A stretch of 64,000 nucleotides of DNA from Methylococcaceae bacterium. Lineage in GTDB: Bacteria > Pseudomonadota > Gammaproteobacteria > Methylococcales > Methylomonadaceae. Made by a program: the position numbers and the translations under genes. A model generated the notes under the pieces. The model did no database searches and had not been told where the DNA came from. It saw only the letters and a list, made by a program, of their open reading frames with translations. Of this stretch, positions 35,742-46,924 are shown in pieces. Positions within the stretch are counted from its first letter, which is position 1. Each line of letters begins with the position of its first letter. The DNA lies in the NCBI GenBank assembly GCA_016715325.1, contig JADKAL010000005.1, positions 168,255-232,254 of the forward strand, in the 5' to 3' direction.

Positions 35742-37481
35742 GTGGAGTTAAGCGGTGCAGAAATACTGATCCATAGTCTTAAAGACGAAGGTGTTGAGTA
35801 TATTTTCGGGTATCCCGGCGGGGCGGTGTTGCATATTTATGATGCGCTGTTTAAGCAGGATGATGTCAAACACATCCTGGTACGCCATGAGCAGGGCGCT
35901 ACACATGCTGCCGACGGCTATGCCCGTTCGACTGGAAAGCCCGGCGTGGTGTTGGTCACCTCCGGTCCCGGTGCAACTAATGCAGTGACAGGCATTGCGA
36001 CAGCCTATATGGACTCCATTCCGATGGTCGTAATCTCAGGCCAAGTTCCATCGGCCGTTATTGGCAGCGATGCGTTCCAGGAAGTCGATATGGTCGGCAT
36101 CAGCCGTCCTTGCGTTAAGCATAACTTTCTGGTTAAGGACGTTAATCAGATTGCGGAAACAATTAAGAAAGCCTTTTATGTGGCGACCACGGGTCGCCCC
36201 GGCCCTGTCGTTGTCGATATTCCTAAGGATATTACCGATCCACGGTTTAAAGTACCTTACAAATATCCTAAGAAAGTCAGCATCCGTTCGTATAATCCAG
36301 CAGTAAGCGGACAGAAAGGACAGATCAAGAAAGCAGTCGAATTACTACTTGAAGCTCAACGCCCGATGATTTATTCCGGCGGCGGCTGTGTCATTGGTGA
36401 AGCAAGCAAGGAGCTGACCGAATTCAGCCATTTATTAGGTTATCCCGTAACCAACACCCTGATGGGTTTAGGCGCATTCCCTGCGACCGATAAGCAATTC
36501 ATAGGCATGTTGGGTATGCATGGCACCTATGAAGCCAATATGGGCATGCACGAGAGCGATGTCATTATCGCCATTGGCGCGCGTTTTGATGACCGCGTGA
36601 CGGGAAAGCTCGACGAATTCTGTCCGTATGCAAAGATTATCCATATTGATGTCGATCCGGCTTCCATTTCCAAAACCGTCAAGGTGGATATTCCCATTGT
36701 TGGCGAGGTTAAGCCCGTGTTGGAGCAGATGATCGAGCTTATTAGAGAGAGTAAAAAAGCACCCGATAAAAAAGCGCTGGATGCGTGGTGGAAGCAGATC
36801 AAACTATGGCAAGAGAACGATTGCCTGAATTATGACCGCGAAAGTAAGCTGATCAAGCCACAATATGTTATCGAACAATTGTATGAAGTCACCAAGGGCG
36901 AAGCATTTGTGACTTCCGATGTTGGACAGCACCAGATGTGGGCGGCGCAGTATTACAAGTTCGACAAGCCGCGCCGTTGGATCAACTCAGGCGGTTTGGG
37001 AACGATGGGTTTTGGTTTGCCTGCCGCTATCGGCGTTAAGCTGGCGCACCCCGATGCCGATGTCGCCTGCGTAACCGGTGAAGCCAGCGTCCAGATGTGC
37101 ATCCAGGAGTTATCTACGGCATTGCAATATAAAACACCGATTAAAATTATCAACCTGAATAACCGCTACATGGGAATGGTCAGGCAATGGCAGGAGTTTT
37201 CTTACGAAAGCCGCTATTCGCATTCCTACATGGATACCATCCCGGAATTTGTCAAACTGGCGGAAGCTTACGGCCATGTCGGGATACGCATCGATAAACC
37301 CGAAGACGTCAGGCCGACACTGGAAAAAGCCTTTGCCATGAAAGACCGTACGGTATTTCTGGACATCATTACCGACCAAATGGAAAACGTTTACCCGATG
37401 ATTGAAGCCGGAAAGGCGCATAACGACATGAAATTGCGGGTTGCTGCAACAGGGACGACAACAGATAGGGAATTGGCCTGA
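35742..37481 (+). CDS. ilvI: Acetolactate synthase (AHAS) large subunit
   Basis: This is the thiamine-diphosphate enzyme making acetolactate or acetohydroxybutyrate, the first common step to valine, leucine and isoleucine. I start it at the GTG at 35742 (VELSGAEILIHSLKDEGVEY), with AGGTGAG just upstream; the frame is open from 35619, but the extra residues do not look like AHAS. Motifs are FGYPGGAVLHIYDAL, VRHEQGATHAADGYARSTG, GPGATNAVTGIATAYMDSIP and the C-terminal GLGTMGFGLPAAIG with NLNNRYMGMVRQWQ. The product is 579 residues. One base overlaps ilvH. Confidence 0.96.
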   Translation: MELSGAEILIHSLKDEGVEYIFGYPGGAVLHIYDALFKQDDVKHILVRHEQGATHAADGYARSTGKPGVVLVTSGPGATNAVTGIATAYMDSIPMVVISGQVPSAVIGSDAFQEVDMVGISRPCVKHNFLVKDVNQIAETIKKAFYVATTGRPGPVVVDIPKDITDPRFKVPYKYPKKVSIRSYNPAVSGQKGQIKKAVELLLEAQRPMIYSGGGCVIGEASKELTEFSHLLGYPVTNTLMGLGAFPATDKQFIGMLGMHGTYEANMGMHESDVIIAIGARFDDRVTGKLDEFCPYAKIIHIDVDPASISKTVKVDIPIVGEVKPVLEQMIELIRESKKAPDKKALDAWWKQIKLWQENDCLNYDRESKLIKPQYVIEQLYEVTKGEAFVTSDVGQHQMWAAQYYKFDKPRRWINSGGLGTMGFGLPAAIGVKLAHPDADVACVTGEASVQMCIQELSTALQYKTPIKIINLNNRYMGMVRQWQEFSYESRYSHSYMDTIPEFVKLAEAYGHVGIRIDKPEDVRPTLEKAFAMKDRTVFLDIITDQMENVYPMIEAGKAHNDMKLRVAATGTTTDRELA

Positions 37482-37972
37482 TGAGACACATTATTTCTAT
37501 ATTGATAGAGAACGAATCCGGTGCATTGTCGCGGGTGGCGGGGCTGTTTTCAGCGCGTGGCTACAATATTGAATCCTTGACCGTTGCGCCGACCGAAGAC
37601 CCCAGCCTGTCGCGGATGACCTTGGTGACCAGCGGTAGCGACCAAATCATTGAGCAAATCACCAAGCAACTAAACAAGTTGATTGATGTGGTCAAATTGA
37701 TAGATTTAGCTGAAGATGCCCATATCGAACGGGAATTGATGCTGATTAAAATCAAGACCACCGACAAAAACCGGGCAGAAGTCAGGAGCATGGCCGATAT
37801 TTTTCGCGGCAGGATACTGGATATCACGCCGGAAACTTACGTGGTGGAAATGACCGGGCCATCGGAAAAACTGGATGCATTTATCGCCGCAGTTGATGCC
37901 GATTGCATCATTGAAGTTGTGCGCTCTGGAGCAACCGGAATTTCGAGAGGCGAAAAAGGCTTACATCTTTAA
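37481..37972 (+). CDS. ilvH: Acetolactate synthase small (regulatory) subunit
   Basis: The 163-residue ACT-domain subunit confers valine feedback and activates the large subunit. It reads MRHIISILIENESGALSRVA, GLFSARGYNIESLTVAPTED and, in the C-terminal half, IFRGRILDITPETYVVEMTG. The start overlaps the ilvI stop (TGATG), the typical coupling of these subunits. ilvC follows after 47 bases. Confidence 0.96.
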   Translation: MRHIISILIENESGALSRVAGLFSARGYNIESLTVAPTEDPSLSRMTLVTSGSDQIIEQITKQLNKLIDVVKLIDLAEDAHIERELMLIKIKTTDKNRAEVRSMADIFRGRILDITPETYVVEMTGPSEKLDAFIAAVDADCIIEVVRSGATGISRGEKGLHL

Positions 37973-37995
37973 TACCCGCCAAATAATTATTTTAA

Positions 37996-39036
<1,041 letters not shown>

Positions 39037-39052
39037 TCGTTAAATCAGATAG

Positions 39053-39082
39053 AAAAAAGCCCGTACTTTACGGGCTTTTTTT
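39053..39082 (+). terminator. Rho-independent terminator of ilvIHC
   Basis: AAAAAAGCCCGTA and TACGGGCTTTTTT form a 13-base stem around the loop CTT, with a run of seven T at 39076-39082. It begins 16 bases after the ilvC stop. This is the clearest intrinsic terminator in the window. Confidence 0.93.
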
Positions 39083-39245
39083 ATTTAAGTGGTTTAATTC
39101 GGTAAAGATTCATCCATTTGACGACTTTTATCTGGTCTATTGCAGTATTATGTCTCATATCCGGCAGGGCAATTTTTTGACTGCTGAGTATTCAGGTTAT
39201 AATAAACATAATACTAAGCTGTAAAAGAGGAAAATACTCAGCTCG

Positions 39246-40601
39246 ATGACGCAAAAATTATATATTCAGACTAACGGCTGTCAGATGAACGAATACGACT
39301 CTGACAAAATGCGCGACATTCTGCATGCCTCGCATGGTTTTGAATTAATTGACGATCCAAAACAAGCCGATGTTTTGTTGCTCAATACCTGTTCTATCAG
39401 AGAAAAAGCGCAAGAAAAGGTGTTTTCGGCATTAGGGAAATGGCGGATAATTAAGGCTAAACGGCCTGAAGTGATTATCGGCGTCGGTGGCTGTGTTGCC
39501 AGCCAGGAAGGTTCCTCCATACAAAAACGCGCACCTTATGTCGATATCGTTTTCGGTCCGCAAACATTGCATCGATTGCCGCAGTTACTGGACGAAGCCC
39601 GTAGCCAGAAAAAACCCGTCGTCGATATATCATTCCCTGAAATCGAAAAATTCGATAATTTGCCTGAACCTAAAGCAGACGGTGTTAAAGCATTTGTGTC
39701 CGTGATGGAAGGTTGTAGCAAATATTGTACGTTTTGTGTTGTACCTTACACCCGCGGTGTGGAAATCAGCCGCCCGCTTAACGATGTCATGAACGAAATC
39801 ACCGCCCTCGCAAATCAAGGCGTTAGGGAAATCAATTTATTAGGCCAAAATGTTAATGCTTACAGAGGTGAGATGGAAGACGGCGACATTGCCGATTTTT
39901 CATTGCTTCTACATTATGTCGCCTCCATTGAAGGAATAGATCGTATCCGTTTTACGACCTCGCATCCTGTAGAATTCACCGACAATCTAATTGAAGCCTT
40001 CGGTGAAATTCCAAAGTTAGTTAATCATTTACATTTGCCGGTACAAAGCGGGAGCGATCATATTCTCAAAATGATGAAACGCGGACATACCCGGGAAGAT
40101 TACATCGAAACCATACGAAAACTTCGCGACGTACGACCGACTATCAGTCTGTCGTCCGACTTTATCATCGGATTTCCGGGCGAAACCGACAAAGAGTTTG
40201 AAGAAACGATGGCATTTATTGAAGAAATCGGTTTCGACCATTCGTTTAGTTTTATCTACAGCGCTCGTCCGGGAACGCCTGCTGCCGATCTTCCCGACGA
40301 TGTTCCGATGGAAGTCAAAAAGCAACGGTTAGAACGATTTCAAAACCGCATCCTGGAAATGGCCTCATACATATCGAAAAGCATGATTGGAACGGTCCAA
40401 ACCGTACTTGTCGAGGGGCAATCGAAAAAGAACCCTTTACAAATGCAGGGGAGAACGGAAAATAACCGTGTAGTAAATTTTATTGCACATCCCAGGTTAG
40501 CCGGTCATTTTGTCGATGTCCTCATTACCGAAGCTTTGCCGAATTCCTTGAGGGGCCGTTTAGTAGAAACCTCTGTCGATAAGTTAGCTGTTCATGCCTA
40601 A
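39246..40601 (+). CDS. miaB: MiaB, tRNA-2-methylthio-N6-dimethylallyladenosine synthase
   Basis: MiaB is a radical SAM methylthiotransferase modifying A37 of tRNAs reading UNN codons. The 451-residue product has the N-terminal cluster cysteines in [24 protein letters not shown] and [10 protein letters not shown], and the radical SAM motif [17 protein letters not shown] (about 156-172). The C-terminal TRAM-like region follows. It leads miaB-phoH-ybeY-corC, an arrangement common in gammaproteobacteria. Confidence 0.97.
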   Translation: MTQKLYIQTNGCQMNEYDSDKMRDILHASHGFELIDDPKQADVLLLNTCSIREKAQEKVFSALGKWRIIKAKRPEVIIGVGGCVASQEGSSIQKRAPYVDIVFGPQTLHRLPQLLDEARSQKKPVVDISFPEIEKFDNLPEPKADGVKAFVSVMEGCSKYCTFCVVPYTRGVEISRPLNDVMNEITALANQGVREINLLGQNVNAYRGEMEDGDIADFSLLLHYVASIEGIDRIRFTTSHPVEFTDNLIEAFGEIPKLVNHLHLPVQSGSDHILKMMKRGHTREDYIETIRKLRDVRPTISLSSDFIIGFPGETDKEFEETMAFIEEIGFDHSFSFIYSARPGTPAADLPDDVPMEVKKQRLERFQNRILEMASYISKSMIGTVQTVLVEGQSKKNPLQMQGRTENNRVVNFIAHPRLAGHFVDVLITEALPNSLRGRLVETSVDKLAVHA

Positions 40602-40608
40602 TTAATCC

Positions 40609-41583
40609 ATGATATCTGAAGAAATAGCGTTAACACCGGCGGACAATGCCAGACTTTCTAATTTTTGCGGTCATCTAAATACCCATTTAAAACAGATTGA
40701 GCATCGACTTCAAGTTGAAATTGCCAGCCGCGGCAATCAATTTAAAGTGACAGGAAAAGAAAACTCTGTAAAAGCCGCTTGCGCAGTTATGCAAAAACTC
40801 TTTGAAAACACTGAGAAAGAAGAATTGACCTCCGAACTTATTCATTTAGCGATGCAAGATGCGACCATTGACGACTTGTTGGACGAGCAAAAAGAGGTTG
40901 AACAACAACCGGTCGCTATTAAGACAAAATACGGTCTAATTAGAGGCAGAGGTGCGAATCAACAAGATTATCTCAAAAAAATAGTGTCTCACGATATTAA
41001 CTTCGGCGTGGGTCCCGCAGGAACGGGAAAAACTTTTTTGGCGGTTGCGTGTGCGGTTGAAGCGTTGCAATCGGAAAAAGTCAGGAAAATAATTCTGGTG
41101 CGGCCGGCGGTTGAAGCCGGCGAAAAACTTGGTTTTTTACCGGGCGATATGGCGCAAAAAGTCGATCCGTATCTTCGTCCCTTGTACGATGCGCTTTACG
41201 ATATGCTAGGTTTGGAACGGGTCGAGAAAATGATCGATCGAGGGATCATCGAAGTTGCGCCGTTAGCTTTTATGCGCGGCAGAACGTTGAACGATGCTTT
41301 TATTATTCTGGATGAAGCCCAAAATACCACAGTCGAGCAAATTAAAATGTTTCTAACCCGCGTTGGTTTCGGCTCGACGGCGGTGGTGACGGGAGACGTG
41401 ACCCAGATCGATTTACCTTCCGAAAAAATGTCCGGACTTCGGCATGTTTTAGAGGTACTCAAAGATGTCGAAGGCATTAGTTTTACCTTTTTTACGTCCC
41501 GCGATGTAGTTAGACATCCGCTCGTACAGCGGATTGTGAATGCGTACGAGGCGTACGAAAAGAAAACTAAACCCGTTTTATGA
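40609..41583 (+). CDS. PhoH-like ATPase (YbeZ/PhoL)
   Basis: The 324-residue protein has a small N-terminal KH-like region and a PhoH-type P-loop ATPase domain: GPAGTGKTFLAVACAVEAL (about 137-155), RPAVEAGEKLGFLPGDMAQK and AFIILDEAQNTTVEQIKMFL. In E. coli the homologue is YbeZ, which works with YbeY in RNA metabolism. The stop overlaps the ybeY start by four bases (ATGA), consistent with linked function. Confidence 0.95.
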   Translation: MISEEIALTPADNARLSNFCGHLNTHLKQIEHRLQVEIASRGNQFKVTGKENSVKAACAVMQKLFENTEKEELTSELIHLAMQDATIDDLLDEQKEVEQQPVAIKTKYGLIRGRGANQQDYLKKIVSHDINFGVGPAGTGKTFLAVACAVEALQSEKVRKIILVRPAVEAGEKLGFLPGDMAQKVDPYLRPLYDALYDMLGLERVEKMIDRGIIEVAPLAFMRGRTLNDAFIILDEAQNTTVEQIKMFLTRVGFGSTAVVTGDVTQIDLPSEKMSGLRHVLEVLKDVEGISFTFFTSRDVVRHPLVQRIVNAYEAYEKKTKPVL

Positions 41584-42041
41584 ATCGTATAGAAGTTCAA
41601 ACCGTTTACAACTCACCCGGTCAACCGGATGTTAAACAAATTCAAAGCTGGATTGATGCGGCATTAGAAGGCTATCCGCAAGATACTGAAATCGTTGTGC
41701 GTATCGTCGACATACACGAAAGCGCTCAACTGAATAAGCAATATCGCCATAAACAAGGTCCGACGAATATTTTGAGTTTTCCAATTGAGATTCCGGAAGG
41801 CATCACGCTTAATTTATTGGGCGATTTAGTCGTTTGCGCACCGGTCTTGGAAAGGGAAGCTGCCGAACAAGGTAAAGTGTTATCACATCATTGGGCTCAT
41901 ATTGTTATCCATGGCGTTTTGCATTTGCTCGGCTATGATCATATCGAAGACGATGAAGCCGAAATCATGGAAAATAAAGAAATCGAAATCTTACAAAAAT
42001 TGAATCTTAACAACCCTTATTTTGAGGCAAATCAAACATGA
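41580..42041 (+). CDS. ybeY: YbeY, rRNA maturation endoribonuclease
   Basis: YbeY is a zinc-dependent RNase involved in 16S rRNA 3'-end maturation and ribosome quality control. The 153-residue product has the metal motif HIVIHGVLHLLGYDH (H-x3-H-x5-H), and upstream KQGPTNILSFPIE. It overlaps phoH and corC by four bases each, so all three are translationally coupled. Confidence 0.96.
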   Translation: MNRIEVQTVYNSPGQPDVKQIQSWIDAALEGYPQDTEIVVRIVDIHESAQLNKQYRHKQGPTNILSFPIEIPEGITLNLLGDLVVCAPVLEREAAEQGKVLSHHWAHIVIHGVLHLLGYDHIEDDEAEIMENKEIEILQKLNLNNPYFEANQT

Positions 42042-42880
42042 GCGACGACAAACCTCCCAGTAGCAGTCCCACTCGGAAACGCTGGGTGGATCGAATCAGC
42101 CACTTCTTTTCCGGTGAGCCGCAAGATTTGGAAGAATTGCTCGAAATATTACGAGAAGCACGCTCAAACCGTTTGCTCGATACCGATGCGCTGACGATGA
42201 TCGAAGGGGTCTTGCAAGTTAATCAAATGCAGGTCAGGGATATTATGATCCCGAGAGTGCAAATGGTCGTCGTACCTAACGACGCGGAGTTGGATACCAT
42301 TATGCCGCTCATCACGGAATTCAACCATTCTCGTTATCCCGTTATAGACGGCGACAGGAGTAAAGTCGTCGGAGTCTTACTGGCAAAAGATTTACTCGCG
42401 CACATCTGTAAAAATACTAAACTTTTGGTGAAGGATATAATGCGCTCGGCGTATGTCGTGCCGGAAAGTAAGCGTTTAAACGTCTTATTAAAAGAATTGC
42501 GCACCAACGGCAATCACATGGCTATCGTTGTCGACGAATACGGACAAACTGCGGGTTTAGTTTCGATTGAGGACGTACTGGAGCAAATCGTCGGCGAAAT
42601 CGAGGACGAGCACGACGAACAGGACGACGAAGGCTATATCTTCCGGCGAAGCGATCGCGAATTCATGATTAAAGCCTTAACCCCGATGGACGAATTCGAC
42701 GATTATTTTTCTACACAGTTGGCAACCGACGAATACGATACGATAGGCGGTTTTATTGTGAGCCAGTTAGAACATATGCCGAAGAAAGGTGAAAGCCTAG
42801 TCGTCGATAATATGCGTTTTGAAGTGATCCGGGCGGATACCCGCCGTGTGCATCTCGTCAAATTAAAGCTAATCGAATAA
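42038..42880 (+). CDS. corC: CorC-family CBS-domain protein
   Basis: The 280-residue cytosolic protein has a CBS-domain pair (VRDIMIPRVQMVVVPNDAEL, then VGVLLAKDLLAHI and VDEYGQTAGLVSIEDVLEQI) and a C-terminal CorC/HlyC domain (DEYDTIGGFIVSQLEHMPKK). It resembles E. coli CorC (YbeX), linked to magnesium and cobalt efflux and, through its neighbours, to ribosome function. The usual next gene, lnt, is absent; galE follows instead. Confidence 0.93.
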   Translation: MSDDKPPSSSPTRKRWVDRISHFFSGEPQDLEELLEILREARSNRLLDTDALTMIEGVLQVNQMQVRDIMIPRVQMVVVPNDAELDTIMPLITEFNHSRYPVIDGDRSKVVGVLLAKDLLAHICKNTKLLVKDIMRSAYVVPESKRLNVLLKELRTNGNHMAIVVDEYGQTAGLVSIEDVLEQIVGEIEDEHDEQDDEGYIFRRSDREFMIKALTPMDEFDDYFSTQLATDEYDTIGGFIVSQLEHMPKKGESLVVDNMRFEVIRADTRRVHLVKLKLIE

Positions 42881-42892
42881 GCGGGAATATTA

Positions 42893-43939
42893 ATGTCGAA
42901 TACCGTTCTAGTCACAGGCGGAGCAGGCTATATCGGCAGCCACGCTTGCGTGGAGTTACTGCAAGCAGGCTATTCGGTTGTTGTGGTTGATAATCTGGAA
43001 AATAGCAAGATCGAATCCTTAAACCGTGTTCAGCAGATAACCGGTAAAACACTTACTTTTTTTCAGGCCGATATTCGCGATAAGGCCGCTTTAGCAACTA
43101 TTTTTACGAAAGAGAACATTTCATCCGTTATGCACTTTGCAGGCTTAAAGGCAGTCGGAGAGTCTTGCGAACAACCGCTCAAGTATTATCATAACAATGT
43201 TTACGGAACGATGGTGTTGTTGGACGCCATGACCGAAGCAAACGTCAAACAACTGGTTTTCAGTTCGTCAGCGACCGTTTACGGAACTAATCCGCAAGTT
43301 CAATACACGGAAGATTTGCCTATCGGTGCGGTTAATCCCTACGGGCGGACGAAGGCGATGGTGGAGCAGATACTAATCGATATGTCCGACTCGGATAAAT
43401 TAAAGCCGACACAAACACCTTGGAAAATAGCTTTGTTACGTTATTTCAATCCGATCGGCGCGCATGAAAGCGGGTTGATCGGCGAAGATCCCAACGGCAT
43501 TCCGAACAACCTGATGCCTTATGTTACTCAAGTCGCCATCGGTAAATTGCAGCAGTTATCCGTGTTCGGCGATGATTATCCGACACCGGACGGCACCGGC
43601 GTTCGCGATTACATCCACGTCGTCGATTTAGCGAAAGGCCATGTGAAAGCGATTGAAGCCTTACAAAGCGAAAAGTTCGGTGAAGGCGGTTGTAAAGCTT
43701 ACAATCTCGGTGCGGGTTTAGGTTATAGCGTTCTGGAACTCATTCAGGCATTCGAAAAAATGACCGGACGAAAAGTGAATTACAAAATAGCACCGAGACG
43801 AGCAGGGGATTTGCCTGAATATTACGCCGATCCGGGGTTAGCATTAAAGGAACTGAACTGGAATGTCGAAAAAACCCTGGACGATATGGTGGCCGATACC
43901 TGGAATTGGCAGGTTAAAAATCCGCAAGGGTATAATTAA
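42893..43939 (+). CDS. galE: UDP-glucose 4-epimerase
   Basis: GalE interconverts UDP-glucose and UDP-galactose, supplying galactose for surface polysaccharides. The 348-residue product has the NAD-binding motif VTGGAGYIGSHACVELLQAG, the catalytic serine region FSSSATVYGTNPQVQYTED and the YGRTK (Tyr-x3-Lys) pair at about 150-154. RDYIHVVDLAKGHVKAI is another signature. It begins 12 bases after corC. It is convergent with dtd. Confidence 0.96.
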   Translation: MSNTVLVTGGAGYIGSHACVELLQAGYSVVVVDNLENSKIESLNRVQQITGKTLTFFQADIRDKAALATIFTKENISSVMHFAGLKAVGESCEQPLKYYHNNVYGTMVLLDAMTEANVKQLVFSSSATVYGTNPQVQYTEDLPIGAVNPYGRTKAMVEQILIDMSDSDKLKPTQTPWKIALLRYFNPIGAHESGLIGEDPNGIPNNLMPYVTQVAIGKLQQLSVFGDDYPTPDGTGVRDYIHVVDLAKGHVKAIEALQSEKFGEGGCKAYNLGAGLGYSVLELIQAFEKMTGRKVNYKIAPRRAGDLPEYYADPGLALKELNWNVEKTLDDMVADTWNWQVKNPQGYN

Positions 43940-43946
43940 ACACGGC

Positions 43947-44384
43947 TTAAACCCGTAACGTAAAAGTGACCGGGCCGTCGTTAATCAGCGAAACTTTCAT
44001 ATCGGCGCCGAATTGACCGAAACGGACATTGGGGAAGGTTGCGGTAGAAAGTGTTTGTAAATAATTAAAGAGATGTAAGCCCTTTTCCGGCGCCGCAGCG
44101 GAGGCAAAACTGGGACGATTACCTTTATCGGTATTGGCGGCTAAGGTAAATTGCGGCACCAATAGCAGTCCCCCATTAATATCTCGTAAGCTCAAATTCA
44201 TCTTGTCGTTTTCGTCGGCGAAAATCCGGTAGTTTAAAATTCTCTCCAGCAGCCGTTCGGCGGATTTTTCCGTATCCTCTTTTTCTACGGCGACTAACGC
44301 CATAATTCCCTTGTCGATTTCTCCTACGACACAGTTATTCACAACGACTTTGGCGGTAGTGACTCGTTGAATAATGGTTAGCAT
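43947..44384 (-). CDS. dtd: D-aminoacyl-tRNA deacylase
   Basis: Dtd removes D-amino acids (and glycine) wrongly attached to tRNA. The 145-residue protein starts MLTIIQRVTTAKVVVNNCVV and ends with LINDGPVTFTLRV, containing the NxGPVT motif in the form NDGPVTF. The second motif, usually SQFTL, is PQFTL here (LLLVPQFTLAANT), a change worth noting but perhaps neutral. It faces galE with a seven-base gap. Confidence 0.94.
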   Translation of the reverse strand: MLTIIQRVTTAKVVVNNCVVGEIDKGIMALVAVEKEDTEKSAERLLERILNYRIFADENDKMNLSLRDINGGLLLVPQFTLAANTDKGNRPSFASAAAPEKGLHLFNYLQTLSTATFPNVRFGQFGADMKVSLINDGPVTFTLRV

Positions 44385-44443
44385 GATTAATCAGGAACGG
44401 GTTATATTGGAATATCAATGAAAATGGATGATATATAGCAGCG

Positions 44444-45283
44444 ATGAGATCAATTCACTCTAAAAACCGGCTAACAAGACTGTCGATAATTCTACTGTTG
44501 GGCGGATCTCTCTCGGCATTCGGGGACATCTATCAATGGCAGGATGCCAAAGGCCGCGAACATTATACCGACCGAAGTCAAGAAAACAGCAAAAAACTGC
44601 TGATAAAGCCGGGATATTCCTATTTTACGGTCGATAAAGTTTTCGACGGCGATACGGTTCGATTGGACGATGGTCGAAAAGTACGTCTATTAGGAATCAA
44701 TACGCCTGAGATAACGCATCGAAATCAATACGCAGAAGTTGGCGGTGAAGATGCTAAGCAATGGTTGTCGAATAAACTGCAAAATAAAAAAGTGCGTCTG
44801 GTTACGGATGTCGAACCCTTTGATAAATACCGCCGGACACTGGCTTATTTAATAACGGAAAACAATGAGCCTATCAACGTACAATTAGTGGAACGCGGCT
44901 TGGCCGCAGTCAATATCTATCCACCCAATTTAGCTTATGTTAATGAATTGGTTGAAGCCGGAAAACGTGCGGAACAGGCTAAGCGGGGTATTTGGCAACA
45001 AGAGGCTTATTCAGTCGTGCCGGTCGGCCTGCTGGATAAAAAGGGACATGCCGGTTGGATAAGGTTGGCGGGTACCGTACGGTTGATTCGAAGCAGCCGT
45101 AAATTTGTTTATCTTGAGTTTACCGATAAATTTCAGGCGCGAATTGAAAAAAAATGGCTTAGTTTATTTCCCGAAATCGAAACCTATCGAGGAAAGACGT
45201 TGGAGGTGAGAGGCTGGCTGAATAAAAATCGGGGCGGGTGGTCGATGTTGATTCGACACCCGAGCGCTATTAAAGAGCCGTAG
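44444..45283 (+). CDS. Secreted thermonuclease-family (SNase) protein with DUF4124
   Basis: The 279-residue product has a signal peptide ending near LSAFGD, a short DUF4124-like part (IYQWQDAKGREHYTDRSQ), then a staphylococcal-nuclease-like domain: VDKVFDGDTVRLDDGRKVRL, LGINTPEITHR and FDKYRRTLAYLI, with the acidic and arginine residues of the catalytic site. A C-terminal OB-like region follows (SSRKFVYLEFTDKF). It may act on extracellular or periplasmic nucleic acid. Confidence 0.85.
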   Translation: MRSIHSKNRLTRLSIILLLGGSLSAFGDIYQWQDAKGREHYTDRSQENSKKLLIKPGYSYFTVDKVFDGDTVRLDDGRKVRLLGINTPEITHRNQYAEVGGEDAKQWLSNKLQNKKVRLVTDVEPFDKYRRTLAYLITENNEPINVQLVERGLAAVNIYPPNLAYVNELVEAGKRAEQAKRGIWQQEAYSVVPVGLLDKKGHAGWIRLAGTVRLIRSSRKFVYLEFTDKFQARIEKKWLSLFPEIETYRGKTLEVRGWLNKNRGGWSMLIRHPSAIKEP

Positions 45284-45592
45284 ACTGATTTATATAAGCC
45301 GAACGGGAGTTATAGATTCGGCTCAGTAAAGTCTTAACTCCCGTTCGCCTTCGACTGCATGGATGCAGGAGGTAGAGCAACGCAGGGAGCAGTTGCCGAG
45401 AGCCTGTTGAAAGGCAGTATGTGCTTCGACTTGCTCAGCACGAACGGTTCAGGCTTTAAAAGCAAAATCGATAATTATCAGGTCGACTGATTGCACAATC
45501 TAACAATAAACGCTAACGTATCCAGTAAAGCTATTAATGTTTTACGATGCTTACGACAATCTCATTATTTCTTTAACGCTTGGAAGATTCAT
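45284..45592. repeat. Intergenic region with an inverted repeat and a REP-like element
   Basis: GAACGGGAGTT (45301-45311) and AACTCCCGTTC (45336-45346) form an 11-base stem shortly after the nuclease gene and may end its transcript. At 45421-45447 a REP-like unit, with GTGCT/AGCAC arms around TCGACTTGCTC, is the reverse complement of the motif near 1529-1555. No gene was seen in the remainder. GGAAG at 45582-45586 serves the SPFH start. Confidence 0.62.
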
Positions 45593-46894
45593 ATGGGCTT
45601 AGATGATTTAATCAACAAACCAGGTAATTCGGATTCTCGTTTTAATTTTCCAGAATTCGATTTTCATAAATTGAAGTACATTGTCTTATTACCGATTTTA
45701 ATTGCCATACTGTACTGGAATTTCGGCATCAACGACGCCGGGGAACGCACAGTCATCCAATATCCTACCGGAAAATTGCTTGTTAAATTTACACCGGGTA
45801 TCTATTTTAAAGCCTTCGGGACGACGGAGATTTATAAGGACGTTATCACTTTCGATTTCGATAAAGATAATGCTGCCACGCCGTCAAGCCTCAATATTAC
45901 CGGTATTTCGGTGCGTTATCAGGATGGCGGGACCGGGAAAGTGTTCGGTAAAGCTCGTTTTGCTTTGCCCGATAACGAAGAGCAAATGATTCGTCTGCAC
46001 AAGGATTTTCGCTCGAACGATGCCGTGGCTTACAAGTTAATTAAAACCTTGAGCGAAGAATCGATGAATCTGACCGCCGGCTTAATGACATCGGAGGAGT
46101 CTTACGCCGAAAAACGCGGCATTTTTACGCAATGGGCGGAAGAGCAAATTGCCTCGGGAAAATTTTTCACAGAGTTGAAATCGGTGGTTGAAGAACAAAA
46201 GGATACTAAAGAGCGAGTGATACGGAACGTTCCGGTCATAAAATACGGGGCCGACGGTCAGCCTTTGCATCATTCGAGCGATTTTAAAAACTACGGCATC
46301 AAGGTAAGCGGCTTTCAAATAACCGATTGGGATTTCGAACAGAAAACCTTAGACCAAATTTCCCGCAAACGCGAAGCGACCATGGGCATTATTACTGCGA
46401 AAGCGGATGCCGAAAGAGCGCGTCAGGAAGCGTTAACGGCGGAAGAACAAGGCAAGAAAAACGTCATGGTCGATAAATACGCCAAAGAACAAGAAAAAGT
46501 ACAAGCTGTCGTCGATGCCGAAAAAGAGAAGGAAGTCGCCGTTACCAAAGCCATGCAAGGGGTATTGGTTGCAGAGCAAGGCAAGTTGGAAGCCGAACAA
46601 AAGCGTTTAGCGGCTGTCGCTTATAAAGAAGAGCAAATCTTACGCGGCGAAGGCGACGGCGAATATAAGCGTTTGGTCATGAGTGCGGACGGCGCGTTAG
46701 CGACAAAACTGGACGCTTGGAAAGCAGTCCATTTGCGGTATGCCGAAGCGATCGAAAAGCAAAAATGGGTGCCGGATATACAAATGGGGAGCAGCGCTAA
46801 CCCGACGGGCAGTGCAGCTACTGACCTAATCGAGATGTTGAAGGCGCAAACGGCAAAGGAATTGAAACTGGATATGACGGTTAAGGGGAATTAA
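45593..46894 (+). CDS. SPFH/band 7-type membrane protein
   Basis: The product from the ATG at 45593 has 433 residues. There is one membrane segment (YIVLLPILIAILYWNFGI), followed by an SPFH-like domain (DAGERTVIQYPTGKLLVKFT) and a long charged, alanine-rich coiled coil (KADAERARQEALTAEEQGKK and onward). The order is that of stomatin/prohibitin-like scaffolds. An earlier start at 45491 would add residues in a repeat-rich region without a ribosome-binding site. The function of this particular member is unknown. Confidence 0.8.
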   Translation: MGLDDLINKPGNSDSRFNFPEFDFHKLKYIVLLPILIAILYWNFGINDAGERTVIQYPTGKLLVKFTPGIYFKAFGTTEIYKDVITFDFDKDNAATPSSLNITGISVRYQDGGTGKVFGKARFALPDNEEQMIRLHKDFRSNDAVAYKLIKTLSEESMNLTAGLMTSEESYAEKRGIFTQWAEEQIASGKFFTELKSVVEEQKDTKERVIRNVPVIKYGADGQPLHHSSDFKNYGIKVSGFQITDWDFEQKTLDQISRKREATMGIITAKADAERARQEALTAEEQGKKNVMVDKYAKEQEKVQAVVDAEKEKEVAVTKAMQGVLVAEQGKLEAEQKRLAAVAYKEEQILRGEGDGEYKRLVMSADGALATKLDAWKAVHLRYAEAIEKQKWVPDIQMGSSANPTGSAATDLIEMLKAQTAKELKLDMTVKGN

Positions 46895-46924
46895 TTTTTT
46901 ATATTCATGATAGCTAACAATTAT

